NCBI GenBank assembly: GCA_001778785.1
Contig: MFIE01000029.1
Coordinates: 15,802-22,878, forward strand
DNA from: Candidatus Giovannonibacteria bacterium RIFCSPLOWO2_01_FULL_46_13
GTDB lineage: Bacteria > Patescibacteriota > Minisyncoccia > JACPKW01 > UBA11713
Direction: 5' to 3'
Length of the DNA stretch: 7,077 nucleotides
The notes beneath the pieces were generated by a model. It had not been told where the DNA came from. It saw only the letters and a list, made by a program, of their open reading frames with translations, and ran no database searches. Made by a program: the position numbers and the translations under genes. Below, in pieces: positions 1 to 5,951 of the stretch. Each line of letters opens with the position of its first letter. Position 1 is the first letter of the stretch.

Positions 1-593
1 AGCCAGTCGGGAACATGATTATCGATATCGGCGGCGGCACGACTGACATCGCTGTTATCGCGCTTGGAGGAATCGTGACTTCGAAAAATTTGCGCGTGGC
101 CGGGGATAAATTTAACCAAGACATAATAAATTACGTCCGGGACGAGTTTAAACTTCTTTTGGGCGAGCGGACTGCTGAAGATTTGAAAATCGCTATAGGA
201 TCGGTCGCGAAGGGGCCGCAGACAATGGAGTCGAGCGTTCGCGGGCGCGATCTCGTAACCGGGCTTCCGAGAGAGGTGATTATAACTGACGCGGACGTGC
301 GCGAGGCCATGGCCAAATCAATCAGGACGATCGTTGACTCAACTAAAGAAGTTATTGAATCGACGCCTCCGGAACTCGTTGCGGACATAATGCATAGGGG
401 AATTTTCATAGCTGGCGGCGGATCATTTTTACGCGGGCTCGATAAAGTTTTGGAAGCGGAAACTCAGATACCCGTGTACATCGCTGAAGACCCATTAACC
501 GCCGTGGTCAGGGGATGCGGGATAATTTTAGAGGACATCGACGGCTTCCGGGAAGCGTTGGTCGAACACGAAGATGAACTTCCCCCGACGTAA
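1..593 (+). CDS. mreB: Rod-shape-determining protein MreB, C-terminal part (5' end outside window)
   Basis: MreB is the bacterial actin homologue. It binds ATP, forms membrane-associated filaments and directs lateral wall synthesis with MreC, MreD, RodA and PBP2. The reading frame is open from base 3, so 196 codons plus the stop are visible, roughly the last 55-60% of a normal ~340-residue protein. The start of the visible part, PVGNMIIDIGGGTTDIAVI, is the actin-superfamily phosphate 2 motif (DIGGGTTD). Near the C-terminus, IFIAGGGSFLRGLDKVL matches the adenosine-binding motif, followed by EDPLTAVVRGCGIILED, typical of MreB. The ATG at 15 lies inside the conserved phosphate motif and is not the start. 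The 3' end overlaps mreC by 20 bases in another frame. Family assignment is very secure; FtsA or Hsp70 are excluded by the MreB-specific C-terminal motif and by the mreCD neighbours. Confidence 0.97.
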   Translation, partial: PVGNMIIDIGGGTTDIAVIALGGIVTSKNLRVAGDKFNQDIINYVRDEFKLLLGERTAEDLKIAIGSVAKGPQTMESSVRGRDLVTGLPREVIITDADVREAMAKSIRTIVDSTKEVIESTPPELVADIMHRGIFIAGGGSFLRGLDKVLEAETQIPVYIAEDPLTAVVRGCGIILEDIDGFREALVEHEDELPPT

Positions 594-1350
594 TTCCGCG
601 GCTAAAGCAGCCGGGGTTTCAATTTTTGGATTAGTTTTACTTTTTTTAGTGTGGGTCGCCGGGGATTCGGAATCTTTGCGCGCGAATACCCGCGATTCTA
701 TAAACCCATTTTTAGTATTATCCGAGGGAGTAAAAAATATTTTTTCGGGCCCCGGAAGATTTTTTAGCTCAAGAAATTCGTTAGATAAAAAGATTTCAGA
801 GCTCGAAGCAAGCAAGGGCAGTTTTGAAGTGGAGAATATAATTTTAAGTTCGCGCGTGAAAGAACTCGAACGCCTCCTGAATTTTCCGCAATCGGAGGGG
901 GGGCCAGGTAAAATGGTCTTAGTTTCGAGCCGCGCGGAGTCTGCCCCATTCGGGACGCTTATCATCTCTTTTGACCAAAACTCCGGCGTATCCAAAGGAA
1001 TGAAGGCTTTGGGGTACGGGGGCGTATACTTAGGCGAGGTTTCGGAGGTCGGCGCGCGCTCCGCTGTCGTGAAATTGGTAACTTACCCCGGGCTCGAGAC
1101 GGAGGGGTGGCTCGAGAGGATGTCCTTAAGCATTACGCTTGAAGGCTATGGAGGGAATAATTTGAAATTTTCTTTGCCGAAAAGTGTGAAGGTGGAAGCG
1201 GGCGACAAGATTATTTCCAATACAAGCCCGCAGTATCTTATCGGGCAGGTTGAATTTGTCGAAGAGCGACCGACCGAACCATTGCAGGAAATATTACTGC
1301 GCTTGCCGTTGAACTTAAGAAATCTGCGATATGTTGAACTTCGCAACTAG
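574..1350 (+). CDS. mreC: Rod-shape-determining protein MreC
   Basis: MreC is a bitopic membrane protein that links MreB inside the cell to PBP2 outside and activates the elongasome. The 258-residue protein has a short basic N-terminus (RR at 5-6), one membrane span at about residues 13-29, and a heptad-like, charged coiled-coil stretch at about 66-103. The extracytoplasmic beta domain has the family pattern: SFDQNSGVSKGMKALGYGGVYLGEVSEVG (about 132-160), then VEAGDKIISN (207-216), YLIGQVEFVE, and a final LRLPLNLRNLRYVEL. It is at the short end for the family (E. coli MreC is about 367 residues), mainly for lack of a C-terminal tail. The ATG at 574 gives the proper N-in anchor; it lies inside the mreB end and has no clear Shine-Dalgarno sequence, which suggests coupling to mreB translation. 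The 3' end overlaps mreD by 20 bases. Confidence 0.94.
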   Translation: MNFPRRNSAAKAAGVSIFGLVLLFLVWVAGDSESLRANTRDSINPFLVLSEGVKNIFSGPGRFFSSRNSLDKKISELEASKGSFEVENIILSSRVKELERLLNFPQSEGGPGKMVLVSSRAESAPFGTLIISFDQNSGVSKGMKALGYGGVYLGEVSEVGARSAVVKLVTYPGLETEGWLERMSLSITLEGYGGNNLKFSLPKSVKVEAGDKIISNTSPQYLIGQVEFVEERPTEPLQEILLRLPLNLRNLRYVELRN

Positions 1351-1792
1351 GCTTTTATTTTTTTTCATCCTGCTTTTTGCCGGCTTTGCTTTCGGCTGGG
1401 AATTTCTTGTCTCGGGAGTGATATTTTTTGTCGCTTCCGGCAAAAGCCGTCCGGAGTTTTTGCTTTTAGGCCCGATATTGGATTTTTCCCTTTCGTTTCC
1501 GCCAGTTTTTTTCACTTCTATATTATTTTCCCTTTTTCTTTTCTCCCTTCTCGAGGACCGCTTCTTCGAATCCAAAACTTTTTTCAATTTTATCGCCAAA
1601 GCGTTCTTGATGTCGCTCTTGGTTACGGCAATCTCGTTTTTGTTCTATACCTTCAATTTTTTAGATGAGATTAACTTAACCATAAAATACGCCGGCACCT
1701 CTTTTGCCAAGATATTCTTACCCCTTCCTCTATTGTTCTTTTTGTTTAAACTTAAGAGAGCCAGTTATGGCAAAGAAGCATTTTTTATATAA
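1331..1792 (+). CDS. mreD: Rod-shape-determining membrane protein MreD
   Basis: MreD is a small polytopic membrane protein of the elongasome that works with MreC and the RodA-PBP2 synthase. This 153-residue protein is almost wholly hydrophobic, with probable spans near residues 6-21, 24-36, 43-50 (short), 57-74, 90-107 and 122-139. LLLGPILDFSLSFPP (44-58) resembles the G-x-x-x-D region of MreD proteins. MreD sequences diverge strongly, so the call rests on topology, length and position between mreC and pbp2. Phenylalanine is extreme, 35 of 153 residues by my count, and the DNA is correspondingly T-rich. The start at 1331 overlaps mreC by 20 bases with only a weak purine stretch upstream (AAGAAA), so coupling is likely. 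The end overlaps the preferred pbp2 start by 26 bases. Confidence 0.85.
   Translation: MLNFATRLLFFFILLFAGFAFGWEFLVSGVIFFVASGKSRPEFLLLGPILDFSLSFPPVFFTSILFSLFLFSLLEDRFFESKTFFNFIAKAFLMSLLVTAISFLFYTFNFLDEINLTIKYAGTSFAKIFLPLPLLFFLFKLKRASYGKEAFFI
1754..1760 (+). promoter_or_regulatory. Ribosome binding site deciding the pbp2 start
   Basis: AAGAGAG lies six bases before the ATG at 1767, inside the mreD coding sequence. It is partly complementary to the 16S rRNA 3' end, and no comparable sequence precedes the alternative ATGs at 1704 and 1818. It therefore favours 1767 as the pbp2 start. The match is imperfect, so this is moderate support only. Confidence 0.5.
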
Positions 1793-3710
1793 CGACCTCG
1801 AGACATCCGAAATTTTTATGGACTCGAAAAACCTTCCGGGATTCGAGCGGGAGCGGTTCGAGGGGCGCTTGGAATTCCCAATCCCTTCCGGGACGATACG
1901 GTACCTGGGCCTTTTGCTTTTAATAATTTTCAGCCTCTTCGTTTACCGCCTGTACGACCTACAGGTGATTAAGAGCCCAATACTAAAAGCCCGGGCCGAA
2001 GACAATAGCTTAAAAATAATTCCGCTCTGGGCGGAGCGCGGAAGGGTTCTCGATAGGAAGGGGCTCGTTTTGGCAGATAACGATTCCGCCTTCCGGCTGG
2101 TTCTGGACTCGGGCGACCTAAATTACGGCGAGAAAGAAGGGGACGTGGAAAAACTTTTGGCCGATATCGAAGCACGGACACTTTTGCCTTCGGAAAAAGA
2201 AAAAATTTTAGAAAGCGTTAAATCGAAAAAAGACAATGTTATCTTGGCGGATTTTTCCGACTGGCTAACGCTCGAGGAGGTGAGAAAGAATTTTTCGGGT
2301 CTTCCGTTGAGGCTCGAGTCGTTTTCGTCGCGGGCATACCCGATCGGGGAAGCCTCGGCGCATTTGATAGGATATTTGGGAAAGCTCAAGCCGGAGGATG
2401 CCCAATCCGTTAATTTTTTCGAAATAAACAAACTTGTCGGGCGGAGCGGCGTTGAAGAAGTGTACCAGAATTACCTTTCCGGCGAAGTCGGGACCAAACT
2501 TACGGAAGTCGATTCGATGGGGGAAACTTTCTCGGAAATTATCCAGAAGCCTCCGGAGGCCGGGGACGACGTTTATTTATCTATCGACGCGGGGCTCCAG
2601 AAAAGGATTTATGACGACCTGAAGGCGGTTGCAACGGACCGCGGGTTCAAGGGAGGCGCTGCTGTCGTGATGGATGTAAACACGGGAGAGGTTTTAAGCT
2701 TGGCGAGCTTCCCGAGTTTTGACGCTACGGTTTTAACCAAGGGCGGGCCAAAAAAAGAAGTCGAAGCTATTTTAACTTCCGAAACGCGTCCGCTTTTCAA
2801 CCGGGCGATCTCCGGCCTCTATTCTTCCGGTTCGATAATAAAACCGCTTTACGCCTTAGCCGCGCTTGAGGAAAAACTTATAACTCCGGAAAAAGAAATC
2901 CTTTCGACGGGCAAACTTGTCCTTCCGAACCCATTTAACCCGGATGCCCCATCCATATTTTTTGACTGGAAAGCGCACGGATACGTCGACATGCGCCGGG
3001 CCATCGCGGTTTCCTCCAACGTTTACTTTTTCACGATCGGCGGAGGGTTCGGAGACATAAAAGGTTTGGGTGTTACGAAAATGCGGGAGTGGCTCGGGAA
3101 GTTCGGCTTCGGGAAAAAGACTGACATAGATATTTTTGGCGAGCGCGAAGGATTTGTCCCGTCGCCGGAATGGAAAGAGGAGACGCAAAAAGATGACCCG
3201 ATATGGCGCGTCGGGGATACTTACAACCTCGCGATCGGGCAGGGAAATTTTCAGACGACCCCGGTGCAGATGGCGGTGTTCGCGGCTTCCATTGCTAACG
3301 GAGGAAAAATTTTACAGCCCTATGTTTTGAAAGAAGTTAAAAAGGGTGACCAGATGGTGTACAAGGCCCAGACGCATGTAAAAAGCGAAGTTAAAGTCTC
3401 CGACGAAAATCTAAAAGTTATACAGGAAGGGATGAACCTCGCGACAAAAATCGGAACGGCCCAAGCTTTGGCGGGGATCAATCTCGAGGTGGGGGCTAAG
3501 ACGGGAACCGCGGAGATCGGCTCGGGAAAAAAGAGCGTAAACTCTTGGTTTATAGGATATTTCCCGTATGACAAGCCCCGCATAGCGATGGCTGTTGTTT
3601 TGGAAGGCGGAAATTCGTCTAATACCGTTGGGGCCACGGCCGCGATGCGCCAAACTATCGAGTGGATAACCATCTACAGGCCAGACCTTTTAGACACTTC
3701 ACAAAATTAG
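1767..3710 (+). CDS. mrdA: Class B penicillin-binding protein 2 (peptidoglycan D,D-transpeptidase, elongasome)
   Basis: PBP2 cross-links peptidoglycan stem peptides outside the membrane during cell elongation, as partner of RodA and under MreC control. From the ATG at 1767 the protein has 647 residues, normal for the family. It has a cytoplasmic N-terminus, one membrane anchor at about 45-62, a pedestal domain starting with the typical RGRVLDRKG (91-99), then the transpeptidase domain. All three catalytic motifs are present: SIIK with nucleophile S356 and K359, SSN (416-418), and KTG (578-580). The frame is open upstream to an ATG at 1704, but that start would overlap mreD by 89 bases and lacks support. 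The 1767 start has a purine-rich AAGAGAG (1754-1760) six bases upstream, the best ribosome site in the window. An ATG at 1818 also exists but has no such site. FtsI is a less likely alternative given the mreBCD context. rodA does not follow. Confidence 0.94.
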   Translation: MAKKHFLYNDLETSEIFMDSKNLPGFERERFEGRLEFPIPSGTIRYLGLLLLIIFSLFVYRLYDLQVIKSPILKARAEDNSLKIIPLWAERGRVLDRKGLVLADNDSAFRLVLDSGDLNYGEKEGDVEKLLADIEARTLLPSEKEKILESVKSKKDNVILADFSDWLTLEEVRKNFSGLPLRLESFSSRAYPIGEASAHLIGYLGKLKPEDAQSVNFFEINKLVGRSGVEEVYQNYLSGEVGTKLTEVDSMGETFSEIIQKPPEAGDDVYLSIDAGLQKRIYDDLKAVATDRGFKGGAAVVMDVNTGEVLSLASFPSFDATVLTKGGPKKEVEAILTSETRPLFNRAISGLYSSGSIIKPLYALAALEEKLITPEKEILSTGKLVLPNPFNPDAPSIFFDWKAHGYVDMRRAIAVSSNVYFFTIGGGFGDIKGLGVTKMREWLGKFGFGKKTDIDIFGEREGFVPSPEWKEETQKDDPIWRVGDTYNLAIGQGNFQTTPVQMAVFAASIANGGKILQPYVLKEVKKGDQMVYKAQTHVKSEVKVSDENLKVIQEGMNLATKIGTAQALAGINLEVGAKTGTAEIGSGKKSVNSWFIGYFPYDKPRIAMAVVLEGGNSSNTVGATAAMRQTIEWITIYRPDLLDTSQN

Positions 3711-3719
3711 TAATATAGT
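3691..3719 (+). promoter_or_regulatory. Probable sigma70-type promoter for greA-lysS
   Basis: A -35 box TAGACA (3691-3696, 5 of 6 to TTGACA) lies in the last codons of pbp2. It is followed by a 17-base spacer and a -10 box TATAGT (3714-3719, 5 of 6 to TATAAT). A second TATAGT at 3721-3726 could serve as an alternative -10. Transcription would begin near 3726 from the first or near 3733 from the second, leaving at most about nine bases before the greA ATG at 3735. The boxes are seen directly; activity is inferred. No terminator separates pbp2 from greA, so read-through from the mre block is also expected. Confidence 0.55.
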
Positions 3720-3734
3720 ATATAGTCAACCCCT

Positions 3735-4217
3735 ATGGATAATAACAACCCAGAAAACGCAGAATATTTAAGCACGCAGGGTTTTTCCAAGTTGAAGGAA
3801 GAGCTCGCTTTCTTAAAAGACCAAAAGCGTAAAGAGATCGCCGAGCGCTTGGCATATGCCAAAAGCTTGGGCGACTTGTCGGAGAATGCGGAATACGCCG
3901 AGGCTAAGGAAGAACAGCAGTTGGTGGAAGGCAGGATCGCCGATATTGAAGATATCTTGGGCCGCGCAGTTTTAATTTCGAATTCAACCGTCCGCACATC
4001 TGTCGACATCGGTTCGACCGTCGTAGCGAAGAGAGAGGGAAGCGACAAAGAGGATGCTTTTTTGATTGTCGGCAGGGAAGAAGCTGACCCAACGCAAAAC
4101 CGGATTTCCAACGAATCGCCCCTCGGCCACGCGCTGATTGGAAAAAAGAAGGGCGACTCCGTAACGGTTCTGACTCCTAAGGGTGAGATTCATTATCAAA
4201 TTCTCGATCTTAAATAA
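3735..4217 (+). CDS. greA: Transcription elongation factor GreA
   Basis: GreA enters the secondary channel of RNA polymerase and stimulates cleavage of backtracked RNA, rescuing stalled complexes. The 160-residue protein has normal family length. The N-terminal coiled-coil hairpin covers about residues 14-80 and carries the signature GDLSENAEY (46-54), with the acidic tip residues D47 and E50 that hold the catalytic magnesium. The C-terminal FKBP-like domain ends with the typical SPLGHALIGKKKGD (128-141) and a final beta strand. The chosen ATG gives a ten-residue leader before the conserved hairpin and is the only reasonable start. No Shine-Dalgarno sequence precedes it, consistent with a leaderless or nearly leaderless message from the promoter just upstream. 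The stop codon shares one base with the lysS start, so the two genes are probably co-transcribed and coupled. Confidence 0.97.
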   Translation: MDNNNPENAEYLSTQGFSKLKEELAFLKDQKRKEIAERLAYAKSLGDLSENAEYAEAKEEQQLVEGRIADIEDILGRAVLISNSTVRTSVDIGSTVVAKREGSDKEDAFLIVGREEADPTQNRISNESPLGHALIGKKKGDSVTVLTPKGEIHYQILDLK

Positions 4218-5710
4218 TGTCTTTTGACGAACTGCGGCAGGTTCGGGTAGAAAAATTAGAAAACCTGAAGAAGGCGGGGATAAATCCCTTCCCGGCCAAA
4301 GTTGAATTTTCCGCAACCGAAATCGCCATCGTCAAAAAAGATTTTTCCAAACACCTAAAAAGCAAAAAGGGGACGGCTATCACCGGAAGGATTATGGCCA
4401 AGCGCGAGCACGGCAACGCGATCTTTTTAGATTTATTTGATGGTTCGACTTCGCTCACCACGGGTGGCACGGAAAAACTGCAAGCCTTTATTGGCCGTGA
4501 CCAAGTTGGAGAAGCATCTTTCCAGCTTTTTTCCGAAAATATAGACGTCGGGGATTTTATTGCGGTTTCCGGCAAAGCTTTTTATACAAAACGAAAAGAG
4601 CCGACGATCGAAGCCAAAGAATGGCAGATACTCGTGAAAGCATTGCGCCCGCTCCCGGAAAAGTGGCACGGCCTCCAGGACGTCGAGGAACGCTTCAGGA
4701 AGCGCTATTTGGATTTGCTGATGAATGATGAGGTGCGGAATAAATTTCAAATGCGTGCCAGCATTACATCCACTATGCGCGAGCTTTTGGACAAAGCCGG
4801 GTACATTGAGGTGGAGACGCCGGTATTACAGCCTTTGTACGGTGGAGCGCTTGCTGAGCCCTTTAAAACGCATCTGAACGCCTTAGATATTGATCTCTAT
4901 CTAAAGATTGCCCCAGAGTTATACCTAAAAAGACTTCTCGTGGGAGGATTTCCAAAAGTATATGAACTTGGGAAGAGTTTCAGGAACGAGGGTATGGATG
5001 CTACCCATAATCCAGAATTTACGACAGTAGAACTGTATGAGGCGTATCGCGATGCGGAATACCTAAAAGATTTTATTGCCCAGGTTTTGTACTCACTTAT
5101 AAAAAAAGTAATCAAGAAAGACTCGTTTGAATTTGCTGGAAATAAAATTAAATTTCCAAAGAAAATCCCAAGCATAACTTTTTGGGAGGTTTTGGAAAGG
5201 TACGCTCTAATAATCCAGCCGGATAAATTAAGCAGGGAGGATATGGTTATTAAAGCCAAACAGTTTGGATTAAACCCGGAACCCCAGGATTCAAAAGAAA
5301 AAATCGCGAACGAAATTTTCAGTAAAATTTGTCGGCCAAAATTGATCCAGCCAATCTATGTTGTTAATCACCCGATTGAAATTTCGCCTCTCGCTAAGAA
5401 TCTTCCAAGCAACAACGGGCTCGTGGATAGGTTCCAGATGATTATTTCCGGAATTGAATTCGTGAATGGTTTCTCGGAGTTGAATGACCCAATCGAGCAA
5501 CGTGCGCGTTTTGAGTTTCAGGAAGGATTGCGCGGTAAGGAAGACAAAGAGGCACATCCTCTCGACGAAGACTTTATAGAGGCTCTTGAGTATGGCATGC
5601 CTCCAGCCGCAGGCCTCGCAGTCTCAATTGACCGCTTAACGATGCTTTTCTCTGACACACACAACATCAAAGAAGTGATCCTGTTCCCTACGATGCGCCC
5701 GAAGGAATAG
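4217..5710 (+). CDS. lysS: Lysyl-tRNA synthetase, class II
   Basis: The enzyme charges tRNA-Lys with lysine using ATP in the cytoplasm. The 497-residue protein is full length for bacterial class II LysRS. An N-terminal OB-fold anticodon-binding domain spans about residues 52-145 (TAITGRIMAKREHGNAIFLDL near its start). The catalytic core follows: motif 1 near 190-215 (AGYIEVETPVLQPLYGGALAEPF), motif 2 at 256-273 (FRNEGMDATHNPEFTTVE, with its conserved arginine R257), and motif 3 at 465-477 (AGLAVSIDRLTML, with R473). The lysine-site segment FVNGFSELNDPIEQR (415-429) is typical of LysRS. The class I type (LysK) is excluded by these motifs. The start overlaps the greA stop as TAATG, with no Shine-Dalgarno sequence. 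Codon choice and GC content change partway through: the anticodon-binding half resembles its neighbours, whereas the catalytic half from about 4800 is lower in GC and uses CCA and CCT for proline more than CCG. Confidence 0.97.
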   Translation: MSFDELRQVRVEKLENLKKAGINPFPAKVEFSATEIAIVKKDFSKHLKSKKGTAITGRIMAKREHGNAIFLDLFDGSTSLTTGGTEKLQAFIGRDQVGEASFQLFSENIDVGDFIAVSGKAFYTKRKEPTIEAKEWQILVKALRPLPEKWHGLQDVEERFRKRYLDLLMNDEVRNKFQMRASITSTMRELLDKAGYIEVETPVLQPLYGGALAEPFKTHLNALDIDLYLKIAPELYLKRLLVGGFPKVYELGKSFRNEGMDATHNPEFTTVELYEAYRDAEYLKDFIAQVLYSLIKKVIKKDSFEFAGNKIKFPKKIPSITFWEVLERYALIIQPDKLSREDMVIKAKQFGLNPEPQDSKEKIANEIFSKICRPKLIQPIYVVNHPIEISPLAKNLPSNNGLVDRFQMIISGIEFVNGFSELNDPIEQRARFEFQEGLRGKEDKEAHPLDEDFIEALEYGMPPAAGLAVSIDRLTMLFSDTHNIKEVILFPTMRPKE

Positions 5711-5731
5711 GGATTAGCATTCTGGGTATAA

Positions 5732-5761
5732 CACTATTTGAGACGATCGTCCAAAATAGTG
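5732..5761 (+). other. Imperfect hairpin downstream of lysS
   Basis: CACTATTT (5732-5739) pairs perfectly with AAATAGTG (5754-5761). Inside lies the 10-base palindrome GACGATCGTC (5742-5751), which can form a small inner stem. There is no U-run directly after it, so it is not a standard intrinsic terminator. It could be an RNA 3'-end stabiliser, a folded partner of the following terminator, or a DNA-binding site centred on the palindrome. The pairing is seen directly; any role is inference. Confidence 0.5.
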
Positions 5762-5777
5762 CTGTAGGTTAGTTTTT

Positions 5778-5807
5778 AAAATAGGCCGCGTGGCCTATTT
5801 TTATTTT
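5778..5807 (+). terminator. Intrinsic terminator of the greA-lysS transcript
   Basis: AAAATAGGCC (5778-5787) and GGCCTATTTT (5792-5801) form a perfect 10-base-pair stem with a GCGT loop (5788-5791), followed by T-rich bases to 5807 (TATTTT). It starts 68 bases after the lysS stop and lies before the mraZ promoter, so it should insulate the division cluster from lysS read-through. The opposite strand lacks a U-run after the stem, so it appears to act only on + strand transcripts. Confidence 0.85.
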
Positions 5808-5842
5808 GTGTAAGTTTTCCACATAGATTTACGTCTAAGTGT

Positions 5843-5870
5843 TTGATAGAGTGTTGAAGTGGGGTATAAT
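5843..5870 (+). promoter_or_regulatory. mraZ (division and cell wall cluster) promoter
   Basis: A -35 box TTGATA (5843-5848, 5 of 6 to consensus), a 16-base spacer and a perfect -10 box TATAAT (5865-5870) lie between the lysS terminator and mraZ. Transcription should begin near 5877, giving a leader of about 75 bases. It is the best promoter match in the window, and its position matches the known mra promoter upstream of mraZ in other bacteria. GTGG repeats lie inside the spacer and just downstream, suitable for repression. Confidence 0.8.
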
Positions 5871-5907
5871 GAGCGGAGAGTGGTAAGAAGTGGATAATCT
5901 TGTGGAT
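5859..5907 (+). promoter_or_regulatory. Probable MraZ operator: GTGG direct repeats
   Basis: GTGG occurs on the + strand at 5859, 5880, 5890 and 5902. The last three lie downstream of the -10 box, with steps of 10 and 12 bases, close to one helical turn. Written in the E. coli style they are TGGTA-N5-TGGAT-N7-TGGAT. MraZ is known in E. coli to bind TGGGN repeats with 5-base spacers upstream of its own gene, and in other bacteria it also binds GTG-containing tandem repeats. This site is therefore a good candidate for autorepression of mraZ. The last two repeats overlap the DnaA-box-like 9-mers. Confidence 0.6.
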
Positions 5908-5951
5908 ATGTTGATAAGTCCATTTCACGTTGAAAATTAAGCCCCTTTTCT

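Larger units (their letters stand above)
5815..5917. promoter_or_regulatory. Cluster of DnaA-box-like 9-mers
   Basis: Four 9-mers each differ by one base from the DnaA box TTATCCACA. TTTTCCACA (5815-5823) is on the + strand. Reading the - strand, TTATCCACT (5897-5889), ATATCCACA (5909-5901) and TTATCAACA (5917-5909) follow closely in one orientation. TTTTCCACA and TTATCAACA are variants often seen in real origins. The motifs are seen directly. Whether they bind DnaA, serve an origin, or are a by-product of MraZ repeats is unresolved, since no dnaA or other origin-linked gene is visible in the window. Confidence 0.35.
5711..5951. other. Intergenic control region between lysS and mraZ
   Basis: This 241-base gap is the only sizeable non-coding stretch of the window. 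No credible small gene was found in it. From left to right it holds an imperfect hairpin (5732-5761), an intrinsic terminator (5778-5807), a DnaA-box-like 9-mer (5815-5823), a near-consensus promoter (5843-5870) and a leader of about 75 bases with GTGG repeats and further DnaA-box-like 9-mers (5889-5917). It separates the greA-lysS transcript from the start of the division and cell wall cluster. Confidence 0.85.

Noticed and set aside
15..593. Complete small ORF beginning at ATG 15
   Set aside because: The ATG is an internal methionine in the MreB phosphate motif, and the frame is open to the window edge. It is the 3' part of mreB.
528..995. 155-codon ORF on the - strand across the mreB/mreC junction
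   Set aside because: It mirrors well-supported MreC coding sequence, has no recognisable domain and no ribosome site or promoter. The other - strand ORFs antisense to pbp2, greA, lysS and rsmH were rejected for the same reason.
1704..1766. Upstream in-frame extension of pbp2 starting at ATG 1704
   Set aside because: It adds 21 residues (including YCSFC) that overlap mreD by 89 bases, lack a ribosome site and do not look like a PBP2 N-terminus. The ATG at 1767 has AAGAGAG in front of it.
1090..3490. Recurrent CTCGAG hexamers in mreC, mreD and pbp2
   Set aside because: They occur in varying frames at irregular spacing and often encode Leu-Glu. Codon bias explains them better than a repeat element.
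3711..3734. Terminator between pbp2 and greA
   Set aside because: The 24 bases contain A/T repeats (TATAGTATATAG) but no GC stem and no U-run. They read better as -10 elements.
5721..5732. Possible promoter with -10 TATAAC (5727-5732) right after lysS
   Set aside because: No convincing -35 lies at proper spacing, and any transcript would meet the terminator at 5778 with no gene between.
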